Shown here: one piece after another, positions 1 to 6,507 of the stretch | How the letters are laid out: each line of letters starts with the position of its first letter | Position numbering within the stretch: position 1 is the stretch's first letter | Source: Parcubacteria group bacterium | Lineage (GTDB): Bacteria; Patescibacteriota; Minisyncoccia; Minisyncoccales; UBA10102 | DNA: 8,969 nucleotides | Assembly: GCA_016188735.1 (NCBI GenBank) | Contig: JACPHF010000023.1 | Span: 1 to 8,969 of the forward strand | Reading direction: 5' to 3' | Notes under the pieces: generated by a model | Seen by the model: the letters and a program-made list of their open reading frames with translations, nothing else | Told to the model about the DNA's origin: nothing | The model's database searches: none | Made by a program: the position numbers and the translations under genes

Positions 1-337
1 GGGTTTTTTTCACCTCCAGCCCCATTTCCTTGAGGCGCTCCGCGATCTTCTGGTTCGTAATATGCTCAAAGAGCTGGCCCTCATCCCCCACCTTTACCGA
101 AATGACCACTTCCAAGCCGTCCAAACTGGAAGCGGTGTCCTGAATGTGTTTCAAGGCCTGTTCCGCCTTCGCGGCCAGAATCTCTTTCTGCATGGCCAGC
201 CATTCCAAGGCTTCGGGGGTAGCTTCCCGCACCACATTCTTGGGAAACAGAAGGTTGCGGGCGTAGCCGTCCGCCACTTCCTTGATCTCGTATTTCTTGC
301 CGAGGTTTTTCACGTCTGCCAAGAGAATGACCTTCAT
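1..337 (-). CDS. rplI: Ribosomal protein bL9, N-terminal 112 residues (3' end outside window)
   Basis: Large-subunit ribosomal protein that binds 23S rRNA near the L1 stalk. The translation starts [15 protein letters not shown] and continues with the bL9 signature around residues 13-33 ([16 protein letters not shown] then LLFPKN), which is the RNA-binding N-terminal domain. A long charged helix follows (about 40-75), then the start of the C-terminal domain (from about 76, [16 protein letters not shown]). The family is usually about 148 residues, so some 35 are missing beyond position 1. An AGAAGAG purine run lies a few bases before the ATG and is a plausible ribosome binding site. Only 15 bases separate it from the protease gene upstream, so the two are probably co-transcribed. 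bL9 next to a protease is not the classic rpsF-ssb-rpsR-rplI cluster. Confidence 0.95.
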   Translation of the reverse strand, partial: MKVILLADVKNLGKKYEIKEVADGYARNLLFPKNVVREATPEALEWLAMQKEILAAKAEQALKHIQDTASSLDGLEVVISVKVGDEGQLFEHITNQKIAERLKEMGLEVKKT

Positions 338-352
338 ATCTCTTCTGTTATA

Positions 353-1561
353 TTACAACCCTTTGACAATTTCAATCGCCTTGTCAAGCTGGACGTCTTT
401 CCCTTCTTCCAGGTCTTTTTCCTGCGCCTCCACCTTCACGTCGGGCTCCAAACCCTGGCCGTTTATAAGCGTACCCTTGGGAGTCAGCCAATTTGCCACG
501 GTAATCTTCAGAGAAGACCCGTCTTGCAGATTCTGCAGCTCCTGGACGGATCCTTTTCCGAACGATTTTACGCCCACCAGCTTCACGTTTCTGTTGTCTC
601 TCAGGGCGCCGGCTAAAATTTCCGACGCGGAAGCCGATCCCTCGTTGATAAGCACCACCATGGGATATGAAACCAGCCTGGAAGGCCCTTCCGCGCGGTA
701 TTCCTGCTTCTTTGCCTGGCTGGAAAAATCTTCCACCACGACGAGTTGCCCGCGATCCAAGAACCATCCTGCTATGTACTGGGCTATTTCCAGATATCCG
801 CCCGGATTATTCCTCAGATCGAGCACGATCTTCTTTGCGGAAGAATTCTTTATCTCTCCCGCCGCCTTCTGGAAATCCCGTGCGGACTTTTCCGAAAACT
901 GGAAGAGGCGGATGTATGCGATGTCTCCGTCTTTCAGTTCCCATTTCAACGAAGGAACTTCTATGACGGCTCTCGTAATTTCAATGTCCATGGGTTTTTC
1001 CCAACTGGTCCTCATGACAGACAGCTTCACAATGCTTCCCCGCGGACCGCGGATAAGCATGACCGCCTCTTCCGTATTCAGTCCGTCGGTATTTTTGTCT
1101 CCTATTTTCAGAATCATATCCCCGGCGCGGATCCCCGCTTTCTGGGCCGGCGTTCCCTCCAGGGGGGCTATGACCGTCAGTATTCCTTTCTTGATCCCGA
1201 TCTCCATGCCAACCCCCTCAAAAGAACCTGAAATGTCATCCAGGAACGTCTTTGCTTCCTTGGGATCCATGAACACGGTGTAGGGATCTTGAAGCGAGGC
1301 AACCATGCCCCTGATGGCTCCGTACACCAAATCCTGAGGGTTGATCGAAGAAGATTTCGCGTACTTCTCCTGGATCTGACGCCAGGAATCCCAAAACAAA
1401 GAAAAATCAACGTCTCCCGGTTTTCCGATCTCAAGATTCGTGACGCCTTCAATGGGTATGAGCTGCGCCTGATTTTTCCCAATATAGAAACCAGACCCAT
1501 AGGCTCCCAATACCAATACAACAAAAAAAATAAGGCCGATTCTTTTCCCAAACATATCCAT
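353..1561 (-). CDS. ctpA: S41 family carboxyl-terminal processing protease (CtpA/Prc type)
   Basis: Serine protease that cleaves protein C-termini outside the cytoplasmic membrane. The protein has 402 residues. An N-terminal signal anchor spans about 8-27 (IGLIFFVVLVLGAYGSGF). An N-terminal helical region covers about 50-110 (QDPYTVFMDP at 91-100). A PDZ domain covers about 112-195, with EGVGMEIG and the TPAQKAGIRAGD loop. The catalytic domain follows. The nucleophile is probably Ser311 in EGSASASEI, with the general-base Lys336 in SFGKGSVQ; their 25-residue spacing equals that of Prc and plant D1 protease. The conserved LDLRNNPGG is at 247-255. Length is normal for CtpA. The start is the first of two nearby ATGs (1561 or 1555) and no Shine-Dalgarno is visible. 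A -10-like TATGAT lies only 11 bases upstream. The gene is the first of a unit with rplI. Confidence 0.95.
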   Translation of the reverse strand: MDMFGKRIGLIFFVVLVLGAYGSGFYIGKNQAQLIPIEGVTNLEIGKPGDVDFSLFWDSWRQIQEKYAKSSSINPQDLVYGAIRGMVASLQDPYTVFMDPKEAKTFLDDISGSFEGVGMEIGIKKGILTVIAPLEGTPAQKAGIRAGDMILKIGDKNTDGLNTEEAVMLIRGPRGSIVKLSVMRTSWEKPMDIEITRAVIEVPSLKWELKDGDIAYIRLFQFSEKSARDFQKAAGEIKNSSAKKIVLDLRNNPGGYLEIAQYIAGWFLDRGQLVVVEDFSSQAKKQEYRAEGPSRLVSYPMVVLINEGSASASEILAGALRDNRNVKLVGVKSFGKGSVQELQNLQDGSSLKITVANWLTPKGTLINGQGLEPDVKVEAQEKDLEEGKDVQLDKAIEIVKGL

Positions 1562-1571
1562 GGAGTCACTG

Positions 1572-1614
1572 TATCATAATACAATGGCGTGGACAAACCG
1601 CTCAGATTATGATA
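1572..1614. repeat. Inverted 9-mers in the divergent ctpA / zinc-finger gene promoter region
   Basis: The 9-mer ATTATGATA occurs on the minus strand at 1572-1580 and on the plus strand at 1606-1614. The two inverted copies are 25 bases apart, and each holds a -10-like TATGAT facing its own gene. The right copy sits inside a perfect odd palindrome at 1604-1618, AGATTAT-G-ATAATCT. This could be a pair of -10 elements, a regulator site, or both. Confidence 0.5.
1573..1578 (-). promoter_or_regulatory. Putative -10 element of ctpA
   Basis: TATGAT on the minus strand ends 11 bases before the ctpA ATG at 1561. Transcription would begin about five bases before the start codon. No convincing -35 lies 16-18 bases upstream, so the assignment rests on the -10 match and its position. 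Confidence 0.35.
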
Positions 1615-1618
1615 ATCT
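1590..1618 (+). promoter_or_regulatory. Putative promoter of the DksA/TraR-type gene
   Basis: TGGACA (1590-1595) resembles a -35. Candidate -10 elements lie in TATGATAATCT: TATGAT at 1608-1613, GATAAT at 1611-1616 (15-base spacer), or TAATCT at 1613-1618 (17-base spacer). The exact -10 is uncertain. Any of these gives a leader of roughly 30-36 bases before the ATG at 1656. A perfect palindrome (1604-1618) covers the -10 area and could be an operator. Confidence 0.45.
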
Positions 1619-1655
1619 TTCATTGGTACCCAAAAGGAAGGGAGTCAGAAACGAG

Positions 1656-2021
1656 ATGCATGTCCTCACCCAGACAGAGGTGACGGCACGGGAAAAGCTC
1701 TCGCAGGAGCTCGCAGAGCTCAGGAGCGGTGCCGCGCAGCCGATCATCTTCGGACCCGACGAGCCGGTCGGATGCAAGATCCATCCGGCCGACCACGCGA
1801 GCGACGTCGCGATGGCTCGCGACCTCTTCATCCTCCGCGAGAACCTGATGAGCAGGGCGGAGAGGGTCATCCGGCAGATCCGGAAGATCGACGAGGGAAG
1901 CTACGGTCGGTGCGACGACTGCGGCAGCCCCATTCCGGAAGAGCGCCTCGCCGCTGTCCCAGAAGCCATCCGCTGCGTTCCCTGTCAGAAGAACTTGGAG
2001 TGCCGCCGCAGACGCAACTGA
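1656..2021 (+). CDS. TraR/DksA-type C4 zinc-finger protein
   Basis: A small protein of 121 residues. Family members bind the RNA polymerase secondary channel or act as small zinc-finger regulators; the specific role here is unknown. Residues 8-80 are predicted helical (coiled-coil hairpin). The tip region HPADHASD (43-50) carries acidic residues but is not the exact DxxDxA of E. coli DksA. The C-terminal zinc finger is canonical: YGRCDDCG and CVPC, with Cys86, Cys89, Cys107 and Cys110. The ATG at 1656 is chosen because similarity begins there and a purine-rich site (1632-1644, AAAAGGAAGGGAG) lies 11 bases upstream. The reading frame stays open to an ATG at 1560, but that would overlap the ctpA start. 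It is monocistronic. About 83% of codons end in G or C (hand count, 20 of 121 end in A/T), higher than hrcA nearby, which hints at a different origin or selection. Confidence 0.85.
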   Translation: MHVLTQTEVTAREKLSQELAELRSGAAQPIIFGPDEPVGCKIHPADHASDVAMARDLFILRENLMSRAERVIRQIRKIDEGSYGRCDDCGSPIPEERLAAVPEAIRCVPCQKNLECRRRRN

Positions 2022-2067
2022 CTCCCGCAACCTCGCGCCATACGCGTTCCCATTTCGCGGTTGACGC

Positions 2068-2106
2068 GAGAGCGCCCGTCTTCTTATGACGGGCGTTCTC
2101 ATTTTT
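2068..2106 (+). terminator. Rho-independent terminator of the zinc-finger gene
   Basis: A 13-base stem (2068-2080 with 2088-2100) has one G-T wobble and a 7-base loop, and T5 follows at 2102-2106. It lies 47 bases after the TGA. On the minus strand the same stem lies downstream of the tRNA, just after a T7 run (complement of 2111-2117), so it may also help stop that transcript, though no U-run follows it in that direction. Confidence 0.9.
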
Positions 2107-2121
2107 ACATAAAAAAAGATG

Positions 2122-2192
2122 TGCCCCCACTCAGAGTCGAACTGAGATCAACGGCTTAAAAGGCCGCTGCTCTACCATTGAGCTATAGGGGC
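2122..2192 (-). tRNA. tRNA-Lys (anticodon UUU)
   Basis: A cloverleaf of 71 bases can be drawn by hand. The acceptor is GCCCCTA paired with TGGGGGC (one G-T). The D stem is GCTC/GAGC with loop AATGGTA. The anticodon stem is GCGGC/GCCGT around loop CTTTTAA, giving anticodon TTT. The variable loop has four bases. The T stem is CTCAG/CTGAG with loop TTCGACT. The discriminator is A and the following bases are CAT, so CCA is not encoded and must be added by a nucleotidyltransferase. A T7 run (complement of 2111-2117) follows four bases after the 3' end. The gene lies downstream of dnaJ on the same strand and may use its own promoter or read-through. Confidence 0.95.
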
Positions 2193-2231
2193 CCGCCTCC
2201 TCCGACCAGTTGGCGGATACGGAGGGCAGGC
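2191..2231. repeat. GC-rich imperfect palindrome next to the tRNA 5' end
   Basis: On the minus strand the outer arms GCCTGCC and GGCGGGC pair with one G-U. The inner arms CCGCCA and TGG(T)CGG pair around AC, with a bulged T. It lies between dnaJ and tRNA-Lys, and its last two bases are the first two of the mature tRNA. It looks like a REP-type intergenic element. No U-run follows on the minus strand, so it is not a standard terminator. Confidence 0.55.
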
Positions 2232-2242
2232 TATCTTGAAAT

Positions 2243-2271
2243 ATACTACCTCACATCCCTTCTTTTTTCAA
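2243..2271 (-). promoter_or_regulatory. Possible promoter of tRNA-Lys inside the dnaJ 3' end
   Basis: TTGAAA (complement of 2266-2271) and TAGTAT (complement of 2243-2248) are 17 bases apart. Transcription would start near 2236, giving a precursor leader of about 44 bases that contains the GC-rich palindrome. The -10 matches only four of six consensus bases and the -35 lies in dnaJ coding sequence, so read-through from the chaperone operon is an alternative. Confidence 0.35.
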
Positions 2272-3351
2272 TTTCTCCAGAAGTTCCTTCTGCTGCCTGC
2301 TGAGTGTCTTTGGTATATGAATCTCAAGCTCATACGGCAGATTTCCCCTTCCCAGCCCCTGGAAATGGGGAATGCCCTTGCCCTGTATCTTCACAACTCT
2401 TCCGGATTCCGTGCCGGGCAAAACCTGAAGCAGAACCGAAGCGCCTTCGAGCGTCGGGACCTCAATTTCATCTCCAAGAACCGCCTGGGTGATTGAGATC
2501 AGGACTTTGGCATATAGGTCGTCTCCTCTCCGCTCAAACCTTTCATGCGGTTTTACAGAAATGCGCGCGTACAGATCCCCGTTCTTTCCCCTGCGCTTTC
2601 CCGCGTCTCCCTTAGCCTCAAACTTGAGAACCTGATGCGTGTCAACCCCGGCTGGAATCACCACAAGCAGTTCTTCCTGTCCCCTGACTCTGCCTTCTCC
2701 TTTGCAGACGATGCAGGGTTTTTCCGGTTTTAACCCCTCTCCTGCGCATTCGGGGCATATGCTCAGGCGCGTGAAACTACCAAAGACGGTTTTCCGAATC
2801 TGCTGCACCTGGCCCGTTCCCCTGCAAGAAAAACATTCGGACACCTTCGTGCCAGGCTCCGCTCCCACTCCCTGACACCTGGAACACGGTACGAACTTGG
2901 ACAGAGATACGCGCTCTTCCCTTCTGAGAAGCACGGCTTCAAGGGGAATGCGAAGCTCTACCTCAATGTCTTTTCCCTTTCTGAGATCCGTGAATTCCTG
3001 GCCCGCTCCAAAGAAATCCTCAAAGATGTCTCCGAGATCCGGAAAGTCAAACGAAGCTCCCTCTTCAAATCCTTCCTGTGAGCCATGCTGCCATCCCCAC
3101 TGGAATCCGTTAAATCCCTCGCGCCCCGGGCCTGCCGAAGGGCCTCCTTCAAAGACCCTGCCGAACTTATCGTATTGGGCACGCTTATCCCTGCTGGACA
3201 GAATCTGATACGCTTCGCTGATTTCCTTGAAGCGCCCTGCGTCTCCTCCCTTGTCGGGATGGAATTTATGGGCAAGCTTGCGGTACGCCTTCTTCACGTC
3301 TTCCTCGGAAGCGCTCTTCGTTATGCCTAAGATTTTGTAATAGTCTTTCAT
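2251..3351 (-). CDS. dnaJ: Chaperone protein DnaJ (Hsp40)
   Basis: Type I J-protein of 366 residues, normal length. It delivers unfolded clients to DnaK and stimulates its ATPase in the cytoplasm. The J domain covers residues 1-65 with the essential HPD at 31-33. A Gly/Phe-rich stretch follows at about 66-118, including an unusual aromatic patch (FNGFQWGW, 80-87). The zinc-binding domain has four CxxCxGxG repeats: Cys156/159, 173/176, 199/202 and 213/216. The C-terminal substrate domains run from about 220, with the usual GDLY motifs (258-261 and 277-280). The ATG lies nine bases after the dnaK stop; GAGG spanning the dnaK TGA may serve as a weak ribosome binding site. Last protein gene of the heat-shock operon. 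Confidence 0.98.
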   Translation of the reverse strand: MKDYYKILGITKSASEEDVKKAYRKLAHKFHPDKGGDAGRFKEISEAYQILSSRDKRAQYDKFGRVFEGGPSAGPGREGFNGFQWGWQHGSQEGFEEGASFDFPDLGDIFEDFFGAGQEFTDLRKGKDIEVELRIPLEAVLLRREERVSLSKFVPCSRCQGVGAEPGTKVSECFSCRGTGQVQQIRKTVFGSFTRLSICPECAGEGLKPEKPCIVCKGEGRVRGQEELLVVIPAGVDTHQVLKFEAKGDAGKRRGKNGDLYARISVKPHERFERRGDDLYAKVLISITQAVLGDEIEVPTLEGASVLLQVLPGTESGRVVKIQGKGIPHFQGLGRGNLPYELEIHIPKTLSRQQKELLEKLKKEGM

Positions 3352-3360
3352 TTATTGGCC

Positions 3361-5217
3361 TCAGTTTGCCTTGGGCTGTTCGGGTCCCGATTCCGGCTCT
3401 TGCCCCTGCTCCGGTTTCTGCTTGTACATTTCCGCCCCTATCTTCTGCAACGCCTGCGAAAGCGCGTCTGCGGCCTGTCTGATATCTTCGATTGTATCTT
3501 GGTCTTTTATCTTCTTCAATGCCTCTGTTTTTTCTTCCACTTCCTTCTTCACTTCCGCGGATACCTTGTCCCCGCCGTCTTTCAGCGCCTTCTCCGCCGT
3601 GTACACGAGGGCGTCCGCGTTGTTCTTCGCGTCAATGAGTTCCCTGCGCTTCCTGTCTTCTTCCGCGTGCAGATCTGCCTCCTTTTTCATGCGTTCCACT
3701 TCTTCTTTTGAGATTCCCGTGGATCCCTCAATGCGAATACTCTGGTTCCTGCCCGATGCCTTGTCCTTTGCGGTCACCTGCAGGATTCCGTTTGCGTCAA
3801 TGTCAAAGACCACTTCAATCTGGGGGAGCCCTCGGGGAGAGGGAGGGATGCCGTCCAACACGAATTTGCCCAAAGATTTGTTATCATGCGCAAGGGGACG
3901 TTCTCCCTGGAGCACGTGCACCTCAACAGACGTCTGATTGTCGGCAGCCGTGGAGAATATCTGGCTCTTTGACGTGGGCACCGTGGTGTTTTTGGGAATG
4001 AGCACCGTGCTCACGCTTCCCAGGGTTTCAATGCCCAGCGAAAGCGGAGTGACATCCAGCAAGAGCACGTCTTTCACCTCTCCTTGCATAATGCCTCCCT
4101 GAATGGCGGCTCCAATCGCAACCACTTCGTCCGGATTGATGCTCCGATTGAGTTCCTTGCCAAAAAGGGCTTTCACGGCTTCTTGTATGGCGGGCATGCG
4201 CGTCTGGCCTCCCACGAGCACCACCTCATCAAGATCTTTAAGGGAAAGCTTGGCCTCCTTGAGTGTTTGAGCCATGAGCTCCAATGATTTGTCCAGATAT
4301 TCTTTCACCATGGCTTCCAGCTGAATACGGGACAAGCGAAACAGCAGGTGTTTTGGACCCGAGGCATCGGAGGTGATAAAGGGCAAATTGATCTCGGTCT
4401 CGGTGGCGCTGGAAAGCTCAATCTTTGCCTTTTCTGCCCCTTCTTTCAGGCGCTGGAGAGCTAAGGGGTCTTGCGAAAGATCGATGCCCTGGTCTTTCTT
4501 GAACTGATCAACAAGCCAGTTCAAGATTTTCTGGTCAAAGTCTTCTCCGCCAAGATGCGTGTCTCCTCCGGTTGCCTTGACCTCAATGGTGTCTTCCGAA
4601 ACCTCCAGCACCGAGATATCAAAGGTTCCTCCTCCAAAGTCATACACCGCGATCTTTTCGTCTTTCTTTTTCTGAAGCCCGTAGGCAAGGGCGGCTGCCG
4701 TCGGCTCGTTGATGACGCGCTTTACCACAAAGCCGGCTATTTCACCCGCCACCTTGGTTGCTTTGCGCTGGCTGTCGTCAAAGTACGCGGGGACCGTAAT
4801 GATTGCCTCGGTGATCTTTTCTCCGAGCTTTGCTTCCGCATCCTCCTTGAACTTGCGCAATATTAAAGCCGAGATTTCGGGCGGCTTGTACCATTTCTCT
4901 CCCATCTTCACCTCAACCCCTCCTTCCTGGTCTTGACGGATCTCGTAGGGCAGAAGCTGCTTGTCGCGCTGGACTTCGGGATCCGAAAATCTCCGGCCGA
5001 TGAGGCGTTTCACCACGGATATCGTGTTTTTTGGATTGGTAATCTGCTGGCGCTTTGCCTGAATTCCAACGAGCATCTCCCCGTTCTTTGCCTCAGCCAC
5101 CACGGAAGGCATGGTTCTCGCTCCTTCCTTATTCTCAATGATTTTGGGCTCCCCGCCTTCCACCACCGCCATGGCGGAAAAGGTGGTCCCCAGATCGATT
5201 CCTATGATTTTTGCCAT
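3361..5217 (-). CDS. dnaK: Chaperone protein DnaK (Hsp70)
   Basis: ATP-dependent Hsp70 of 618 residues. It binds exposed hydrophobic segments and cycles with DnaJ and GrpE. The nucleotide-binding domain covers about 1-380: phosphate-1 motif IDLGTTFS (7-14), catalytic-site Lys70 in [22 protein letters not shown] (169-180), phosphate-2 motif DFGGGTFD (193-200), and the adenosine motif LVGGQTRMP (334-342). The linker is [12 protein letters not shown] (384-395). The beta substrate-binding domain runs to about 500 and the helical lid to about 597. A short tail rich in Gln, Glu and Pro replaces the common EEVKD-type end. The [14 protein letters not shown] segment is present, so the domain I insertion that Firmicutes DnaK lacks is kept. 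Eleven bases separate it from grpE and no Shine-Dalgarno is visible before the ATG. Confidence 0.99.
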   Translation of the reverse strand: MAKIIGIDLGTTFSAMAVVEGGEPKIIENKEGARTMPSVVAEAKNGEMLVGIQAKRQQITNPKNTISVVKRLIGRRFSDPEVQRDKQLLPYEIRQDQEGGVEVKMGEKWYKPPEISALILRKFKEDAEAKLGEKITEAIITVPAYFDDSQRKATKVAGEIAGFVVKRVINEPTAAALAYGLQKKKDEKIAVYDFGGGTFDISVLEVSEDTIEVKATGGDTHLGGEDFDQKILNWLVDQFKKDQGIDLSQDPLALQRLKEGAEKAKIELSSATETEINLPFITSDASGPKHLLFRLSRIQLEAMVKEYLDKSLELMAQTLKEAKLSLKDLDEVVLVGGQTRMPAIQEAVKALFGKELNRSINPDEVVAIGAAIQGGIMQGEVKDVLLLDVTPLSLGIETLGSVSTVLIPKNTTVPTSKSQIFSTAADNQTSVEVHVLQGERPLAHDNKSLGKFVLDGIPPSPRGLPQIEVVFDIDANGILQVTAKDKASGRNQSIRIEGSTGISKEEVERMKKEADLHAEEDRKRRELIDAKNNADALVYTAEKALKDGGDKVSAEVKKEVEEKTEALKKIKDQDTIEDIRQAADALSQALQKIGAEMYKQKPEQGQEPESGPEQPKAN

Positions 5218-5228
5218 ATGTGTATGAA

Positions 5229-5726
5229 TTATTTAGCGACTTTTACTTTAGCTGGTCTTAACAATTTTCCCAAGAACAGATATCCCCTTTCAACTTCTTC
5301 AATCACGGTTCCGGGCTCTTTTCCTTCTGCCGTTTCCTCTCCCACGGCTTCGTGAAGTTCGGGATTGAACTTCTGGCCTAGCGTCTGGAAAGGTTCTGCT
5401 CCCTGGCTTCTGAGAAATTCCCGCAACTGGGATATGACCTGCAAACATCCTTGCGTTACAGGGTTCGCCTTGTCCGATTCGGCCGCCTGTTGTTCCGCCC
5501 GTTCAAGATTATCGAGCACCGGAAGCAGTTTGAGCAAGAATTCTTCCTGACTATACCGCATGAAACTGCCGATGCGCTCCATCTCTTCCTTCTTATAGTT
5601 CAGCAGGTCCGCGCGCGCCCTCTGCCATCCTGCAAGATATTCGCCGCGCTCTTGGATGGCCTTTTCCAGAGCCTGCTGCGGTTCCTCGGTTGTCTTTTTT
5701 TCTTCAGTTGTCTTTTTTTCTTCCAT
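5229..5726 (-). CDS. grpE: Nucleotide exchange factor GrpE
   Basis: A protein of 165 residues that releases ADP from DnaK. The N-terminus is a short charged repeat (EEKKTT twice, residues 2-13). A long helix follows (about 18-80), with [17 protein letters not shown] at 36-52 typical of the GrpE dimer helix. The C-terminal beta domain holds the signature FNPELHEAV (120-128) and then [21 protein letters not shown] (143-163). The reading frame stays open further upstream through hrcA, but the ATG at 5726 is chosen because the family's variable charged N-terminus begins there. It overlaps the end of hrcA by 23 bases and shows no Shine-Dalgarno, so translation is probably coupled to hrcA. Somewhat shorter than E. 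coli GrpE (197 residues). Confidence 0.97.
   Translation of the reverse strand: MEEKKTTEEKKTTEEPQQALEKAIQERGEYLAGWQRARADLLNYKKEEMERIGSFMRYSQEEFLLKLLPVLDNLERAEQQAAESDKANPVTQGCLQVISQLREFLRSQGAEPFQTLGQKFNPELHEAVGEETAEGKEPGTVIEEVERGYLFLGKLLRPAKVKVAK
5688..5723 (-). repeat. Tandem 18-base repeat with A7 runs in the hrcA/grpE overlap
   Basis: Two adjacent 18-base copies (5706-5723 and 5688-5705) differ only at one end base. Each contains a run of seven A on the minus strand. They encode the EEKKTT repeat of GrpE, and the first also encodes the last residues of HrcA. The homopolymer runs are possible slippage sites. Confidence 0.85.
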
Positions 5727-6378
5727 AGGAAATAAGCAAATCGATATTTTTTTCGTATTCCATGCGCTTCGGACCCACCATCGCAACCAGGCCAGCCTGC
5801 CTGGAATCAAAACTAGATCTGCGAACGATAATCGCAAAATCTTTCACCTTGGAAAACGGATTCTCTTTGCCAATATACACCTCCATTGCCTTTGCGGGAA
5901 GGAAATTGGCAATGTGTTTCTCCACATCCTCCACGAACTTCGTAAGGTTCCAAAGAGAATCTCTCTCTTCAAACTCGGGCTCGCGGAGCAAATGTTCCCA
6001 TCCCTGTTTCCACATCGTACCCGATCTTGGCGTATATCCCAGTACGAGAGCGGTCGTGGATTCTGCTAATTGATCCAGAAGCTCAAACCGATCCGCGACG
6101 AGTTGCGAAAGCTCTTCTTCTCTTTTTTCAATCTCTTGGATAATGTCGTCTACGACAAACCGATATCCCCTGTCTGTCGGGATTCTTCCGGCCGACACAT
6201 GGGGCTGTTCCAGATATCCTTTCTCCATTAAGACCAGGAGCTCGCTGCGAATGGTTGCGGGAGAAAAATCAAAACCAGCCTCCTTTTCCAGCCATTGGGA
6301 ACTGATCGGGTGGGCCGACTGAATGTAGCCTTCCACCAGGCTTTCCAGTATGGTCTTCTGGCGCTCGGTAATGATCAT
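5704..6378 (-). CDS. hrcA: Heat-inducible transcription repressor HrcA
   Basis: DNA-binding repressor of class I heat-shock genes. It binds CIRCE operators and in other bacteria loses activity when GroEL is occupied by unfolded proteins. Residues 1-75 form the winged helix: TERQKTILESLVEGYI (4-19) and SPATIRSEL (39-47), then the near-invariant EQPHVSAGRIPTDRGYRF (57-74). The rest (about 76-224) matches the GAF-like dimerisation region but is short; HrcA is usually about 340 residues, so much of the inserted domain is missing. The end is complete, with a TGA inside the grpE overlap, and no frameshift is seen. First gene of the operon, with a variant CIRCE in its promoter. The ATG at 6378 starts just where the family does. 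The -10 box ends only 12 bases upstream, which suggests a nearly leaderless mRNA. Confidence 0.95.
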   Translation of the reverse strand: MIITERQKTILESLVEGYIQSAHPISSQWLEKEAGFDFSPATIRSELLVLMEKGYLEQPHVSAGRIPTDRGYRFVVDDIIQEIEKREEELSQLVADRFELLDQLAESTTALVLGYTPRSGTMWKQGWEHLLREPEFEERDSLWNLTKFVEDVEKHIANFLPAKAMEVYIGKENPFSKVKDFAIIVRRSSFDSRQAGLVAMVGPKRMEYEKNIDLLISYGRKKDN

Positions 6379-6390
6379 GTATCTTTTATG

Positions 6391-6419
6391 ATTATACGAA
6401 AAACAAAATTAGCAGTCAA
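6391..6419 (-). promoter_or_regulatory. Promoter of the hrcA-grpE-dnaK-dnaJ operon
   Basis: On the minus strand TTGACT (complement of 6414-6419) and a perfect TATAAT (complement of 6391-6396) are exactly 17 bases apart. This is the best vegetative-type promoter in the window. Transcription would start about six bases before the hrcA ATG. The -35 is covered by the CIRCE-like operator, so bound HrcA would block polymerase. Confidence 0.88.
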
Positions 6420-6435
6420 GAGCTATGACTGCCAA
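6409..6435 (-). promoter_or_regulatory. CIRCE-like HrcA operator (variant arms)
   Basis: In the direction of transcription the site reads TTGGCAGTC-N9-GACTGCTAA. The consensus is TTAGCACTC-N9-GAGTGCTAA. Spacing is exact. One C/G pair is swapped in both arms, so symmetry is kept; one further base (A to G) differs in the left arm only. It overlaps the -35 box of the operon that encodes HrcA itself. Confidence 0.85.
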
Positions 6436-6460
6436 AACAAAAGAAGAGCATTGCTGCTCT
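6433..6460 (-). terminator. Terminator downstream of the three-TM protein gene
   Basis: On the minus strand AGAGCA and TGCTCT pair around a GCAA tetraloop, and TCTTTTGTTTT follows. The stem is short (six pairs). Its T-rich tail runs into the CIRCE left arm, so it ends the upstream gene right before the heat-shock promoter. Confidence 0.6.
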
Positions 6461-6464
6461 CCTT

Positions 6465-6498
6465 GGTTCTGGGGGTGGAGTGGGCCACCCCCAGAACC
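6465..6498. terminator. Perfect 14-bp GC-rich hairpin after the three-TM gene
   Basis: GGTTCTGGGGGTGG (6465-6478) and its exact complement (6485-6498) flank a six-base loop, nine bases past the stop codon. No U-run follows directly on the minus strand. The U-run lies about 20-30 bases further on, behind a second small hairpin, so the two probably act together, or this one stabilises the mRNA 3' end. Confidence 0.7.
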
Positions 6499-6507
6499 TT
6501 GGCTCGC

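Noticed and set aside
282..1283. A plus-strand open frame of 333 codons across the protease gene
   Set aside because: It lies antisense to an S41 protease with clear catalytic motifs. Its translation is rich in Ser, Phe and Pro without any domain, typical of an antisense shadow.
1560..1655. A longer zinc-finger protein starting at ATG 1560
   Set aside because: The extra 32 residues have no family similarity, would cover the proposed promoter, and lack a ribosome binding site. The ATG at 1656 has one.
5727..5837. An upstream extension of grpE to an ATG at 5837
   Set aside because: The extension would be read from within hrcA in another frame and shows no GrpE similarity. The charged N-terminus from 5726 fits the family.
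6465..6498. Half of an insertion-sequence end or attachment site
   Set aside because: The perfect inverted repeat is a single local hairpin just after a stop codon, without a transposase, target duplication or second copy in the window. A terminator or mRNA 3' end is simpler.
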